Of a DNA stretch of 64,000 nucleotides, positions 33,690 through 44,169 are shown one piece after another. Positions within the stretch are counted from its first letter, which is position 1. Every line of letters starts with the position of its first letter. The translations under genes and the position numbers were made by a program. Under the pieces are notes generated by a model. It had not been told where the DNA came from. It did not search any database and saw nothing but the letters and a program-made list of their open reading frames with translations. Source of the stretch: Semisulcospira habei (Eukaryota; Mollusca; Gastropoda; Semisulcospiridae); assembly GCA_036245525.1 (NCBI GenBank), contig BTPG01000006.1:88836535-88900534 (forward strand). The letters are read 5' to 3'.

Positions 33690-33895
33690 CACTTCAACAA
33701 GATAACGTGATCGACCATGCGGTGCCAAAATACCATGTTTCTTCACGCGAATGTCGATCGGTTTAGGCGCGAAATCTGTGATCATTGGCAGCAAAGAGGT
33801 TAAACTAAAACACTAAAACTGCTCGAGACTGATCGCTCAAGGGACAAGCGCCAGGGCCAGCCGGCGTCTGTTTCAAGCTATCATGGTCGATTTCA
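33690..33895. repeat. Fragmented TTAA-B hairpin
   Basis: ACACACTTCAACAAGATAAC and GATCGACCATG on the left and CAAGCTATCATGGTCGATTT on the right are pieces of the two arms. Between them is a TTAA-A-type right end (GGCAGCAAAGAGGTTAA at about 33788-33804). Confidence 0.5.
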
Positions 33896-33898
33896 CAC

Positions 33899-34112
33899 TT
33901 AACACATTCCACCCCAGGACCGAAATCCCCAAATTTTGAAATTGCCCTCTGAAGGACTGTGATACAAGTCTAGAGACCGATCGAGCTTGATAGTTCAAGG
34001 GTGGTGCCAGAATAGCTTGGCGCCTGTGGGCGCCAAGCTATTCTGGCACCACCCTTGTACTATCATGCGCGATCCGTGTCTTGTTGTGGTGCGTCGGTGC
34101 TGAATGAGTTAA
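33899..34112. repeat. TTAA-B hairpin element, full length
   Basis: The element runs from TTAACACATTCCACCCCAGG to GGTGCTGAATGAGTTAA. Core 33979-34073 around GGCGCCTGTGGGCGCC. Confidence 0.9.
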
Positions 34113-34371
34113 CTCCGCGTCTGACGATAAATGCCTGCTTCTTCGTGTGGAATAATTTCAGTTTCAGATATTAGCACATTAACAAATAAAAGCTAACAAC
34201 AGAAGATTGATGGAACATGGAAGTTGAAGCGGAGGTTGCCAATACACCATGCGCTGCCTTCAATTTCGATGATGGTCAATTAACTCCCGCCCTTCCCTGG
34301 ATGTGAATTTATCGCTTATCTTTTTGACGTAATCTTAATTTTTAGTCTTTCTACAATCTGACGAATGAAAC

Positions 34372-34594
34372 GTAACCCCTTTACTCCCGTGAAAAATTGA
34401 ACACCGCACATCTGCAAGAGGCATAGACCCTCATGAGCCCCCGCATTTGCGGGGGCTCATGAGGATCTATGCCTCTTGCTGACACCACTTTGTATCCACG
34501 TTCCTTTGACGGCTACAGAGCTTTGACGTTAAAATTTACAATGATGTAAAAAAAAAAAAAATACAATCTACTTCCACTGTTAATGAAGGGTTTA
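34372..34594. repeat. TTAA-A hairpin element
   Basis: Core 34413-34479. The left end is GTAACCCCTTTACTCCCG and the right end TTAATGAAGGGTTTA. The flank GACGGCTACAGAGCTTTGAC is shared with 1590 and 50285. Confidence 0.82.
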
Positions 34595-34602
34595 CGCCTT
34601 TG

Positions 34603-34681
34603 TCTTTGGCTGTGAGCGCCGATTTTGGTCGATGTGGTCGCGGGGGAATCATCTCGACCGAAACGCTACCGAAAGCAGCAG
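34603..34681. repeat. TTAA-D hairpin, decayed
   Basis: CTTTGGCTGTGAGCGCCG faces CGCTACCGAAAGCAG; centre GGTCGATGTGGTCGCGGG with several unpaired bases. Confidence 0.55.
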
Positions 34682-34703
34682 GATTTTAAAAAAAAAAGTT
34701 ATT

Positions 34704-34776
34704 GATCGAACATGATTGTGGTAGTGGAAAGATTCAAGATTATCAAGGACATTCCTTAAACAAATCATGGGTCGAT
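34704..34776. repeat. TTAA-B core remnant
   Basis: GATCGAACATGATTGTGG faces AATCATGGGTCGAT; the inner stem is lost. Confidence 0.4.
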
Positions 34777-34993
34777 TTCATTCTGCTTTTGATATTAAGA
34801 TGCCGCTCTTCCATTTCGATCAATCTTCATTTCAAATACATGCATATCGTCTTTAAAAAGAATACTTAAGCACACTAAACTGAAAGAATATGACACACAA
34901 GACTGTTTTATGAAAAAGATAAAGTCCCTACAGATAAGGAATAAAATAATCAAGCACCTCCCCTACACTATCATGGTCGAGTCACTCCTGATA

Positions 34994-35196
34994 TTAACCC
35001 CTTCATTGCCGAAGACAAGTGAACGCGATCCAACTGCAAGAGGAAAAGATCCTCATGAGCCCACGCGACTGCGGGGGCTCATGAGGATCTATGCCTCTTG
35101 TGTCCACGTTTTTTGGACAATTTGTGGCTTTTGGTTCGTTCAGTGTACACAGATTTCAGAAGGAAAATGTTCGTACTTTGGCAGGGAAATGGTTAA
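34994..35196. repeat. TTAA-A hairpin element, TTAA on both ends
   Basis: The element runs from TTAACCCCTTCATTGCC to GGCAGGGAAATGGTTAA. Core 35036-35101. A 234-codon frame at 34910-35614 crosses this and the next two repeats and is not a gene. Confidence 0.87.
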
Positions 35197-35327
35197 GTCT
35201 TTGCTTCTCTGTAAATGCCCCTTAATCTTAATTGCAGATATTCACACCTCAAACTTAAAAAGGAAACGGATGGAATGCGATAGTTTAAGGAATGCTACGA
35301 TTATCAAGCGGATCCCAGCATGTCGTC

Positions 35328-35448
35328 TTAACTCATTCAGCCCGGCGCACGTATTTCCCCAAATTTGGAGGCGTCATCTAACGACTACGCACCAGTTGCA
35401 GAAGATGGATGGACCCATCTCCTGCTGTAGTGCGTCAGAGCTGAATGG
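35328..35448. repeat. TTAA-C element with its hairpin core removed
   Basis: Both outer flanks are present (TTAACTCATTCAGCCCGG; CTGTAGTGCGTCAGAGCTGA). The 100-bp core palindrome is replaced by GATGGATGGACCCATC. The right terminal TTAA is also gone, because repeat L begins directly after CTGAATGG. Confidence 0.85.
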
Positions 35449-35616
35449 TCGTGCACTCAAACCAAGGGGAATTACAGCGCTGGACAGACAAACAGTTAGA
35501 TCCCCTGCCCCGGCCTATCAAGCACCCAATCGCCAGCCCACAGAGAAATACGCAGGTATAGAACAAGACGATCATTTCCATCCTCAAATAGAATGGATCA
35601 GGTCTCTTATATAACC
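35449..35616 (+). mobile_element. Dispersed repeat L, copy 1
   Basis: CTCAAACCAAGGGGAATTAC, CAGTTAGATCCCCTGCC, GGCACCCAATCGCCAGCCC-type and GAAATACGCAGGTATAGAAC blocks match 62130-62255 at about 90%. Both copies sit inside TTAA hairpins. Confidence 0.75.
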
Positions 35617-36083
35617 CTGCTATAGTTAAGTCGTGGTTAAGAGTGGTTAAGTGGTGGCTTTTCAGTTTGAATACTCTGGTAGATTTAACTACAACTGAAG
35701 TTATATTACGTCTCCAATCTGTGTCGAATACATTGAACTTTCCGATGTCAGATCTTAATTTTAGATATTAGCACACAACACGAAAAAAGACTTGTTAAAA
35801 CGATTAGCCTAACAGAGTGGAAAGAAAAGCAATATAACGCATGTTTCTTTTCGCAATTTCTGAGCTGAATGTTGTCATTGTTGTTCTACTTATATATATT
35901 CTTGAAACGATGACAAAATTGGCAAAAGCTAAAAAGCAAGGGAAATCAACCATTACAAATCACTGTAGGGCCGTAATATCTTTTTCATCGTCTTAATTTG
36001 ATGGACCGTCTACTTCGAATCCGAAGCCATTTTCCTCACATTGTTAGAATCGGCGCAACGCTGCGTTCGTGTCGCATGACATT
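35617..36083. other. No recognisable feature
   Basis: I see nothing that I can support here. Confidence 0.45.
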
Positions 36084-36179
36084 AATCGACCTACACAGTT
36101 CAAGGGTGGTGACTGATTAGCTCGGCGCCGATAGGCGCCGAGCTAATCAATCACTGCCCTTGAACTGCCATGGTCGATC
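36084..36179. repeat. TTAA-B/C core, variant stem
   Basis: Left CAGTTCAAGGGTGGTGACTG and right CAATCACTGCCCTTGAACTG pair well. Both arms share TGATTAGCTCGG (usual AGATTAGCTTGG). Confidence 0.78.
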
Positions 36180-36501
36180 CGTCTCCCGAACTTGGCGATA
36201 CAAGCATTAAGCAAGATATAATGTCACTTTATTTATAGCCATAAGGAATCAAGCACCACTTTTAGCCACCATGATGGATTCGTCTGTTGGATTTGGCGCC
36301 AAACGTTACAGAAATATAATGCCTTTTTATCGGTTTTATCGGCTGTTACGGTCTAAATACGACCTCCTAAAGCGATACAGGTTTTAAAAGAGGCTTTAAA
36401 GCTAAAGTTTCTCATGGACGGCAAGTTGTGTTAAGTCCCATAACGTTACTGCCTATGTGCATGCATTCTCGAATTCCTTCGAAATGGCTGGATTCCAGAA
36501 C

Positions 36502-37448
36502 AGACAGAAATCGAATGATAACAAGAGGTATTGACAGACCTCGAGATCGAAAGATAACGAGAGAAATCAAAAGATCGCGGGAGAACTCGACAGATCACGA
36601 GGAGAATGGCAGATCAAGACAGAAATCACGAGCAAAATGGAGAAATTTACGACAGAAATCGACACATCATGAGAGAACTCGACAGATCTTGCGAGTAATC
36701 GAAAGATCACGATTAAAATATACAGATCACTATAGAAATCGAAAGATAAAGAGAGAAATCGACGGATCACAACATAAATCGACATATTACGACAGAACTG
36801 AATCGGCAAATCAGGAGCGAACTCGACAGATCACGAGAAAAATGGACAGATCACAACAGAAATCGACATGTCATGAGATAAATCGACAGATCTTGCCAGT
36901 AATCGAAAGAGCACGATTAAAAATCGACAGATACCGACATAACTCAACAAATCACGATGAAAATTGACAGATCCTACAGAAATCGACAGATCATGAGATA
37001 ATTTGACAGATTTCGTTAGTAATCGAGTGATTACGATAAAAATCGACAGATCATGAGAGAATTCGACAGATATCGCGAGTAATCGGAAGATCATGATAAA
37101 AATCGACAGATCACAAGAGAAATCGAAAGCTCAAGAGAGAAATCGACAGATCGATCAGGACGGAACTCGACAGATCAAGAGAAAAATGGACAGACCACAA
37201 AGGAAATCGAAACATAAAGTGTGAAATCAACAGATCAGGAGAGAAATCGAAAGATTTCGTGAGTAACCGAAGATCACGATAAAAATCGACAGATCAGGAG
37301 AGAAATCGAAAGATTTCGTGAGTAACCGAAGATCACGATAAAAATCGACAGATCATGAGACAAATCGAAAGATTTCGTGAGTAACCGAAGATCACGATAA
37401 AAATCGACAGATAAGGAGAGAAATCGACAGGTCACGAGAGAATCGAAA
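36502..37448 (+). repeat. 20-bp minisatellite with 59-bp higher-order unit
   Basis: The base unit is CGACAGATCACGAGAGAAAT. From about 37225 three variant units (20+20+19 bp, including CGAAAGATTTCGTGAGTAAC) repeat together as a 59-bp block three times. The 179-codon frame at 36428-36967 is a by-product. Confidence 0.92.
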
Positions 37449-37554
37449 ATTCGATTTATGCATATGAAAATATATTAGATTAGATTTTACCCACTTAACT
37501 CCACGTCCGCATGACCCAAATTTTGGAGGTGTAACCTAACGACTATGTATGTAA

Positions 37555-37917
37555 TATAACTCAATGCGCAGAATGTAGCCGCGAACTGAACCCAACAAGC
37601 ACGCTCACGTGAATCACGCGCATTCACTCACACACTGTACGTAACAATAACATTCACGTGGTGCTAAGGGCAAGCTCAAGCGAGCTACTGAAGTTGTTTT
37701 TTGGGAATCGTTTGTTTTTGAAATTTTATTAAGTTGGCTGAAACTGATACCAAAGTGGAGGGAGAGCAAGAGCCGGAGAAAGAACCCCCGACGGTCCGTC
37801 CGAATTAACGGTGACACATACTAGAGGAGAAAAGTCCGACGCCGGAACCTGGAATCGAACCTCGCACCTGTAGCATTGGTGGCAGGCACCTTAACCACTG
37901 CGCCACGGACCGCCGCA
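37555..37917 (-). mobile_element. tRNA-headed SINE, copy 2 (longest)
   Basis: On the minus strand it begins GGCGGTCCGTGGCGCAGTGG (A box), with GAGGTTCGATTCC (B box) 50 bp later. It shares GTCGGACTTTTCTCCTC and CCGTCGGGGGTTCTTTCT with copy 1. The 3' part (CACGTGAGCGTGC, TTGGGTTCAGTTCGCGG) matches 55810-55985. The unit is about 360 bp without a clear A tail. Confidence 0.82.
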
Positions 37918-37932
37918 AGACAGATATATATC

Positions 37933-37949
37933 GATCCATCTCCTTAACG

Positions 37950-38042
<93 letters not shown>

Positions 38043-38060
38043 CCGTTAAGGAGATGGATC
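37933..38060. repeat. (TA)n enclosed in an inverted repeat
   Basis: GATCCATCTCCTTAACGGGT and ACCCGTTAAGGAGATGGATC flank about 88 bp of TA (37951-38039), making a 128-bp self-complementary block. Confidence 0.95.
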
Positions 38061-38189
38061 GACCATGATAATTGAAGGTTAGTGCCAGATTAGCTTGGCG
38101 CTTTAGGCGCCAAGCTAACCTGGCACTAACCTTCAATTATCATGGTCAATCCATCTCCTGCTATATGGCGTTGGGACTAAATGGGTTAA
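38046..38189. repeat. TTAA-C hairpin, left flank replaced
   Basis: Both arms carry ATTGAAGGTTAGTGCC (usual ATTCAAGGGTAGTGCC). The right TTAA is at 38186-38189. The left outer flank is absent and joins the TA block. Confidence 0.85.
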
Positions 38190-38524
38190 CATAAAATTAC
38201 AGCTCTTGGCACTCTCTTTCATTGCGTCAGTATTTGCAAATTCCTGTCATCTCTTGACATAAGATTTTTCTAACCATTATTTATCCGTTGTAATCTTACG
38301 CACAATAGCTCAATTAGACGGCGTGCGTACGATACACGACAACGATAACGGAAAGCCAACAATGCCTTTTGTATCGTTGTTGTTTCGTGTGAACCCGCAC
38401 CTTTGCGGGAGGACTCCCAGATAGACCCGCTCGGGGAGTACGCCGCAAGTACACCTATGTTCAAATGAGGTGTTTTTCTTTTGCCGCAACGTATTGCTGA
38501 TTCGGGATCGATCTGTTCACGTTA
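38190..38524. other. No recognisable feature
   Basis: I see no gene or repeat in this stretch. Confidence 0.45.
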
Positions 38525-38792
38525 CAAATAACCATCACAATATGATATGGTTATTTATAACCACGTGATCACCATTACCAATCCGCTTATCCTGCTAGGA
38601 GATAGCAATGTACAAATGTATCCCCTACAAAGTAATTCGTTTGTTTATTTCCAAAGCTCAATAACTATCTCAATATGATATAGTTATTCATAACCACGTG
38701 ATCACTATAACCAATCAGCTGAATATATACTCCGAGATCGCAATGTACGAATCTATCCGCTGCAAAATAGTTCGTTTGTTTATTTCCGAAGC
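38525..38792 (+). repeat. Tandem duplication, period about 133 bp
   Basis: CAATATGATATGGTTATTTA, TAACCACGTGATCAC and GTTCGTTTGTTTATTTCC-like blocks occur in order twice, with about 80% identity. Confidence 0.8.
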
Positions 38793-38904
38793 GCAGTCAG
38801 ACTCCAAACTTCGATCTGTAATGGAGACTAGCGATTGTTGTGTCAACAGTGACAAGACGCTACAAGTCACCACACGGTACACAGTTTTCTACAAATAAAT
38901 ATAT

Positions 38905-39054
38905 ATTCTTACATCTGTGTTTAGGTGATATTGAGAATCTCAATCGAGCTGTTTTAAAACCTTATCCTGCGAGCAAAAGCGAGTAGAACCAGGTTTTAAG
39001 ACAACGAGAGTGAGATTCTCAGTATCACCTAAACACCGACATAAGAATCTATTT
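38905..39054. repeat. Foldback with 40-bp arms
   Basis: CTGTGTTTAGGTGATATTGA plus GAATCTCA faces TGAGATTCTCAGTATCACCT plus AAACACCG. The centre holds AAAACCTTATCC and GGTTTTAAGACAACGAGAG. GGTTTTAAGACCAATAGTGT at 2921 resembles part of it. Confidence 0.75.
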
Positions 39055-39611
39055 CTTACTCACATATTTCTTTGTGGAAATCCTATGTGATCTGGTTTTC
39101 GGCACACGTCTAGCCACAACAAAGCCCCCATCGTGTATTGGCATTTACTTTGTAATGTGGCGTCATTACTTTTGGATGCCAGATAAATGTTTCAAGGTGA
39201 TGATGTAATTGCTCAATATATGACGCCAGTCCAAGTCGATCATTGCACGTGAGGATAAAGTAGGTAAAGTTTCAATGTCTTGTGTGCCCGCACCTTTTTG
39301 TTGACCAGACTTTGTACAAGACAATTCTGAGCACACTTGGCCGTTCACACACCAGGGCTGTGTCACACACGTGTGATACGCGCAAGCTGTATTACACGTG
39401 TGTGATATACATCTTTTCCGCTCAAAGGCAGCGAAGAAGGAGATATGTAAGAAATAATAATAATACCTCTAGGGTATTGCTACAAAGAGTTAGCGTGTTT
39501 TGGGATCATTGACGTAGTCTCAGGAAGTAGAGATTACGATCATACAGTGTAGTTATGACATCACAAAAACTCGCGTCATCTTGTTGTGAAGCTCTGCCAT
39601 TATTTGGCAAA
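39055..39611. other. No gene; one small hairpin
   Basis: TCACACACGTGTGATACGCG and ATTACACGTGTGTGA (39362-39407) form a short stem. Nothing else stands out. Confidence 0.5.
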
Positions 39612-39700
39612 GGCCAGCATGTCCATTTTTTTTTAAAAAAAAAAACGACATTTCCATTGTTCTACGATGAAAATCTCGCTTTCCTCAAAAATAGACATAC
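39612..39700. repeat. Hairpin family O, with T/A run
   Basis: GTCCATTTTTTTTT faces CAAAAATAGACATAC and ACATTTCCATTG separates them. A GAAAATCTCGCTTTCC block matches 44915. Confidence 0.5.
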
Positions 39701-39894
39701 TTTTGCTGAGCTCGCGCTCTTTTCTTCTTTGATGTTCTTTGGTGTCTTTTTTTTGTAACAGCTTCACTGTCAATGGAGGGATGTTTTGCATTTGTTCTTG
39801 CATTGTTGTGCCGTCTTCTTAATAATAGCGTCAAGACCCTTTGTGTACAACATGCAGGCAGGCAGTAGAGTGGTCCCTCCTTTTTTTTCATGTT

Positions 39895-39977
39895 AATAAT
39901 TATGGTGGGAAAAGTTTGAACGCGTCTCCTGTATGTAGGAGACGCGTTCAAACTTTCCCCACCATAATGATGTTATT
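39895..39977. repeat. Hairpin family H
   Basis: TATGGTGGGAAAAGTTTGAA plus CGCGTCTCCT pairs with AGGAGACGCG plus TTCAAACTTTCCCCACCATA; loop GTATGT. It is the only copy seen. Confidence 0.85.
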
Positions 39978-40395
39978 CTTCTGAGAAGAAAAGTTCAGAG
40001 AAGAAAAAACAAACGAACAAGATCATAGAGACGCATGCTTCATATATATTTTTCTAAGAGGCTGCACTGGTTGGAAATGCTGTATATTAAAACCTGCTGT
40101 TTCGTTGTACCTTTATGTGCATTTAATTGCTTGTCAAGCTTGCTAAAATTTACTTGTGTTTTGTGGAAGGCTCGTCTTTTAAATAATAATTGTGGTGACA
40201 AAAAGTGCAAACAATTACTTTTATAGGAGTAGTTATATTGTTTTGATTTTTTTTTTTTTTTTTTTTTTTTTTTCAGTTTCTATGGAAGAAGCCGAGCACA
40301 AGATTTTGCTATCTGCAAAAAAATTAAAATGCGTCGATACAGAGGTTTCTCAACTTGGGCTTTTCTACTCTTCTGTTTACTGTCCGCGTGAGGCA
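39978..40395. other. No gene; T run
   Basis: About 29 T at 40247-40275 are the only notable item. Confidence 0.45.
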
Positions 40396-40493
40396 CACGT
40401 AACAGAGGTTTTCTACTGCCCTTTGTGAGCAACATAAAAGGGTGGGGGGGGGGGGGGGGGGGGGGGGAAGCACAAAAGTCTATAATGCTACAA
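40396..40493 (+). repeat. Short dispersed repeat with G run, copy 1
   Basis: GTAACAGAGGTTTTCTACTG, CCCTTTGTGAGCAAC, AAAGGG(G)n and CACAAAAGTCTATAATGCTA recur at 41205-41283, including the long G run. Confidence 0.8.
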
Positions 40494-40614
40494 TATTCAG
40501 ATGTCATAAATTAAGTTAGCCCGTTTGTCTCGCACTATTGTAAGACATTCTAAAACATTTATAAAGAGGAGATCGTGAACTATCGACCCCTTTTTATGTC
40601 TGGAGCAGGTCCCT

Positions 40615-40788
40615 TTAACACATTCTACCCCAGACACTCCACAGCAAGATATGGATCGACCATGATAGTTCAAGGGTCGGCCAGAATAACTTGGCGCCTA
40701 TGGGCCCCAAGCTATTCTGGCATCACCCTTGAACTATCATGGTCGATCTGTGTCCTGCACTGCAAAGCAGTCTTCAGAGGACAAGTTA
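40615..40788. repeat. TTAA-B hairpin, right flank shortened
   Basis: TTAACACATTCTACCCCAGA opens it. Core 40653-40747; the left arm lacks bases in GGGTCGGCC that the right arm keeps (GGGTGATGCC). The right flank jumps early to GTTAA. Confidence 0.8.
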
Positions 40789-40914
40789 ATCTGAAAAATA
40801 TCTTCTGGTTAGATTATGGCAAGTACGAGAGAGCTGTAATTTTCACGTAAAATCACGGGTACCTTGCTTTGTGTGTGACATCAACCCGTAATGGAAATCA
40901 TTTTCTTAATACAC

Positions 40915-41365
40915 TAAAAGTACCATTACGCCTAAAACTAAAGACAAATTTCAGCACTATTTGTGTTTGTTATGCCTTGTCGATGCACTTAATGAGCTTC
41001 TATGGACAAGCAGTAAATTCACACGCGTAATCACATTTATTTATTTATTCTGCGCAGCCATTAGCGTGTCAATCTATTTTATCTGTTTCTCGTACTGATA
41101 GCGTTGTATTTATAAAACGGAGTGGAGTCATTGTCAGGTTACTTGATACGAAGACGACGTGCGCTAAGCTGGATAGCCCTGTGTCTAAATGAACCATAAC
41201 TTGACAGAGGTTTTCTACTGCCCTTTGTGAGCAACAGAAAGGGGGGGGGGGGGGGGGAAGGACACAAAAGTCTATAATGCTAGCTAGTGTAGCATTTCGT
41301 AACCATCTGTTACAGAAGTGTATCTTTGAACAGTTACGGCGGTAGTGGGCCTTCAAGTGACGAAT
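40915..41365 (-). repeat. Dispersed repeat R, copy 2
   Basis: This is the reverse complement of 29690-30080, interrupted at 41205-41283 by the short repeat with a G run that also occurs at 40396. The insertion point lies between the AACCATAACTTGA and GCTAGTGTAGCATTTCG sides. Confidence 0.72.
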
Positions 41366-41650
41366 TAGTATACAATTCGCCACTTATCTTGTGAAAGACT
41401 GGAGAAAGTAAGTGACAACTTACTTTCTCAAGGCACTGTCAAGAAATATTAATATAAATAAATTGTATGTATCTGTGTTTTCTAAGCGTGCTTCTTTCTT
41501 CGTATACAATTAGTATACAATTCGCCACTTATCTTGTGAAAGACTGGAGAAAGTAAGTGACAACTTACTTTCTCAAGACACTGTCAAGAAATATTAATAT
41601 AAATAAATTGTATTGTATCTGTGTTTTCTAAGCGTGCTTCTTTCTTCGTT
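41364..41650 (+). repeat. Tandem duplication, period about 145 bp
   Basis: Two copies carry TAGTATACAATTCGCCACTT, AGAAAGTAAGTGACAACTTACTTTCT (itself a hairpin, split here only for description) and TTTTCTAAGCGTGCTTCTTT. The ends match family J tips. Confidence 0.9.
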
Positions 41651-41879
41651 GGACTATTCTCCTTCTTTTTTGGGATGTTCTCTGAAGTTTACAGTAGTAT
41701 TTTTTTCTGCATTGATTATGACTTGTAGTGCAACAGAATTTTCTGGCGGCGTTCTTCTCGTATGTTTCTTCTTGGACGGAAGTGAAATCTAAGTAATATC
41801 TTATTGCAATTAACAGTTAACGCTATTTCCCGGACGTTTGATAAATCCCAATACTACTACCTGCACTCCCCCGATACTA

Positions 41880-41951
41880 CTTTCTTTTTGTCCACCGCCG
41901 TGAGATGGTCTTAGTTGCCTGCTCGGCGTTAAACACAAATAACTAACTAAC
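41880..41951 (+). mobile_element. SINE 3' end
   Basis: GTCCACCGCCGTGAGATGGT, CTGCTCGGCGTTAAACAC and an (AACT)n tail match the ending style of mollusc SINEs known to me. No head is recognisable upstream. Confidence 0.45.
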
Positions 41952-41975
41952 CTTTTGTCCATGGTCGAATCTATT

Positions 41976-42147
41976 TTGTTTTCATCCCTACGTCACATGA
42001 CCAATCCCTTTAGCGCAAACTGTACCACACGACCGAGCAACAAAAACCACTGATTGTTTTCATCCCTACGTCACACGACCAGTCTCTTTAGCGCAAACTG
42101 CACCACATGACCGAGCTACAAAAGCCTTGTAGCGACAAATGGCGGCC
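41976..42147 (+). repeat. Tandem duplication, period 86 bp
   Basis: TTGTTTTCATCCCTACGTCA and TTTAGCGCAAACTG occur twice; the second unit is the start of repeat I. Confidence 0.8.
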
Positions 42148-42545
42148 TTCTTGTAGCCCCCTTTGTGACTCATCTTGTATGCGAGTTTTGTTCAATAAAA
42201 GATCACCAAAACGTTTTAAAGTAAGAAGTTACTTAGTGTTGTTCGAAACAACAGGCACACTACTGGAGACGGCAACGTCACGAAAGATTTTAAATTACGT
42301 CATAAGTCCATTGTTTATAAACGTATATTCCTTTGTCGTCAGTCATGTCTGGCGTGATCCAGGTCAAAAGATGTCTTCTTGATTTATTTTACGAAAATAG
42401 TAGAGGAATGAATAAAATACGTTTTTGGCAGCAAGGGCTTGCTGCACAGACTCTTGCAGGCTGAGGGAGGTCAAAGGAACCATTGTACCCGTGGTACAAT
42501 GGTTCCTTTGACCTCCCTCAGGCCTACAAGGGTCCGTGTAACAAA
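42062..42545 (+). repeat. Dispersed repeat I, copy 2
   Basis: This copy matches 8190-7776 in reverse. Its terminal palindrome (42457-42524, GAGGGAGGTCAAAGGAACCA with centre GTACCCGTGGTAC) has no sequence in common with the palindrome of copy 1, although the flanks GGGTCCGTG and AATAACTTATA are shared. Confidence 0.78.
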
Positions 42546-42658
42546 CCCATGCTACCACTAATAACTTATATTGTCACCTTTGCGTAGGAGTAATTAAACG
42601 GATTATCAGAATCAGTGACCATTGTGGAAAAGTGAAAAAAGAAGTGCGTTACCCATAT

Positions 42659-42724
42659 GCAAGAGACATAGATATTCATGTGCCCCCGCAGTTGCAGGGA
42701 CACATGAGGATCTATGTCTCTTGG
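42659..42724. repeat. TTAA-A core
   Basis: GCAAGAGACATAGATATTCA faces TGAGGATCTATGTCTCTTG. Both arms share CATGTGCCCC / GGGACACATG in place of CATGAGCCCC. Confidence 0.8.
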
Positions 42725-43483
42725 TCGTCCGTTTAAATGTATGCTATATGTGTACATGGGAGACTTTTATTTGTTGCCACGACTTGTAAGATTCGTTTCG
42801 GAAGCATGTAAAATGAGCTTATAATTATATTTTACTACATGGTTGCCGCCAACATGACCACAAATGTTTTACCAACTGTGAATATCGAGGAAACTATTTT
42901 TTTCCTCGTTGTTTTTATTAAAATGCTGAGACGCATAATTCTTTAGATTGATCAGATGCTGTTTTTTTTAAATTATTAATTTGTTACCGGGAATGAATGG
43001 GTGACAAAACAAAACAAAAATAAAAAAATAAAAATAACAAGATGGGATGAACCATAACCCACAAAGTCCCTTCTATATGAGAGCTGTCCTCGCTGTCAAT
43101 GGTCACTACCTTTTGTCTTTGAGATGATTCTGATGTTGAATTATCTCCTATTAAAAAAGCCTCGCAGATCTGCCAAAGCGTCAGTGAGTTCTATAAGGGG
43201 CGCAGGTCATACGCGTCATTGATTTGTCAAACGTCATTTGTCATGACGTACGTTTTAGTTTTTACGTAATTATATATTTTGCGTGATATGAGTTTCGCTT
43301 TCGCTTCATAGGCTTGAGAAAATGGTGACAAAACTAGAACTTCACGGTACAATTTCAGTCTTGCTATAATTTGTGTAAAGGCAGGTTGAGTTTACCTAGC
43401 TACATGATATACTAAGTACACGGGTCACCTGCATGCTCTTCTGAAAGCGCGTCGATGTGTGAGTGCGTGTTAGTGCACGCACG
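42725..43483. other. No recognisable feature
   Basis: This is AT-rich DNA with no supportable gene or repeat. Confidence 0.5.
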
Positions 43484-43578
43484 CACTCCAAACATCTCCA
43501 AGAGGCATAGATCCTCATGCGCCTGGAGTGCGCATGAGGATCTATTCCTCCTGGAGATGCGCACATGTTTGAGTGTGT
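43484..43578. repeat. TTAA-A-like hairpin with extended arms
   Basis: ACTCCAAACATCTCCAAGAG plus GCATAGATCCTCATGCGC faces GCGCATGAGGATCTATTCCT and GGAGATGCGCACATGTTTGA. The 49948 and 53463 copies share the ACTCC-AACATCTC extension. Confidence 0.78.
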
Positions 43579-43679
43579 GAGAGAAATGAAATGAAATGAA
43601 ATGAAACTTTATTTTCCAAGGATAAAAGAATAGGTGCGCAGACCTTTTTCATTCTTGTGCTTGCGACAAACTACATGAA

Positions 43680-43802
<123 letters not shown>

Positions 43803-43941
43803 ACTCCGGCACGCACACGCGCTTGCACACACACACACAAACACACACACACACACACACACATGCACGCACACACACACACGGAAGTACGTAAATCAGA
43901 GTTAGGTCAGACCCCAGAGCTAGGTCAGACCCCAAAGGATG

Positions 43942-44061
43942 ACGCCAACAGCACTTGGTGTTCCCAGTCGATCACCCATCCAAGTACTAACCGAGCCCGA
44001 CGTTGCTTAACTTCGGTGATCAGACGAGAACCGGTGTATTGAACGTGTTATACCCGTTGGC
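43942..44061 (-). rRNA. 5S rRNA-like sequence (SINE head or pseudogene)
   Basis: The minus strand reads GCCAACGGGTATAACACGTT, CACCGGTTCTCGTCTGATCA, CCGAAGTTAAGCAACGTCGG, GTTAGTACTTGGATGGGTGA and AACACCAAGTGCTGTTGGCG. The internal control region (A box, intermediate element, C box) is well kept. The 5' and 3' ends can still pair. Differences from usual 5S (an altered 5' stem, TCGACTGGGAACACC for CGCCTGGGAATACC) and the LINE-like 3' tail favour a retroposon head over a functional gene. Confidence 0.7.
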
Positions 44062-44079
44062 AGGTGGTCTGGCCGTTGG

Positions 44080-44094
44080 GGGGGGGGGGGGGGG

Positions 44095-44164
<70 letters not shown>
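44080..44164 (+). repeat. G run then (GA)n
   Basis: About 19 G precede 33 GA units, just upstream (minus strand) of the 5S-like head. Confidence 0.95.

Positions 44165-44169
<5 letters not shown>

Noticed and set aside
34910..35614. 234-codon open frame
   Set aside because: It crosses a TTAA-A hairpin, a coreless TTAA-C element and repeat L; the peptide has no independent sequence or motif.
36428..36967. 179-codon Arg/Ser/Asp-rich frame resembling an SR protein
   Set aside because: The composition comes from the 20-bp CGACAGATC repeat, not from a gene.
43942..44061. Functional 5S rRNA gene
   Set aside because: It is an isolated copy with altered ends and is attached to a LINE-like 3' tail, so a retroposon head is more likely; function cannot be excluded.
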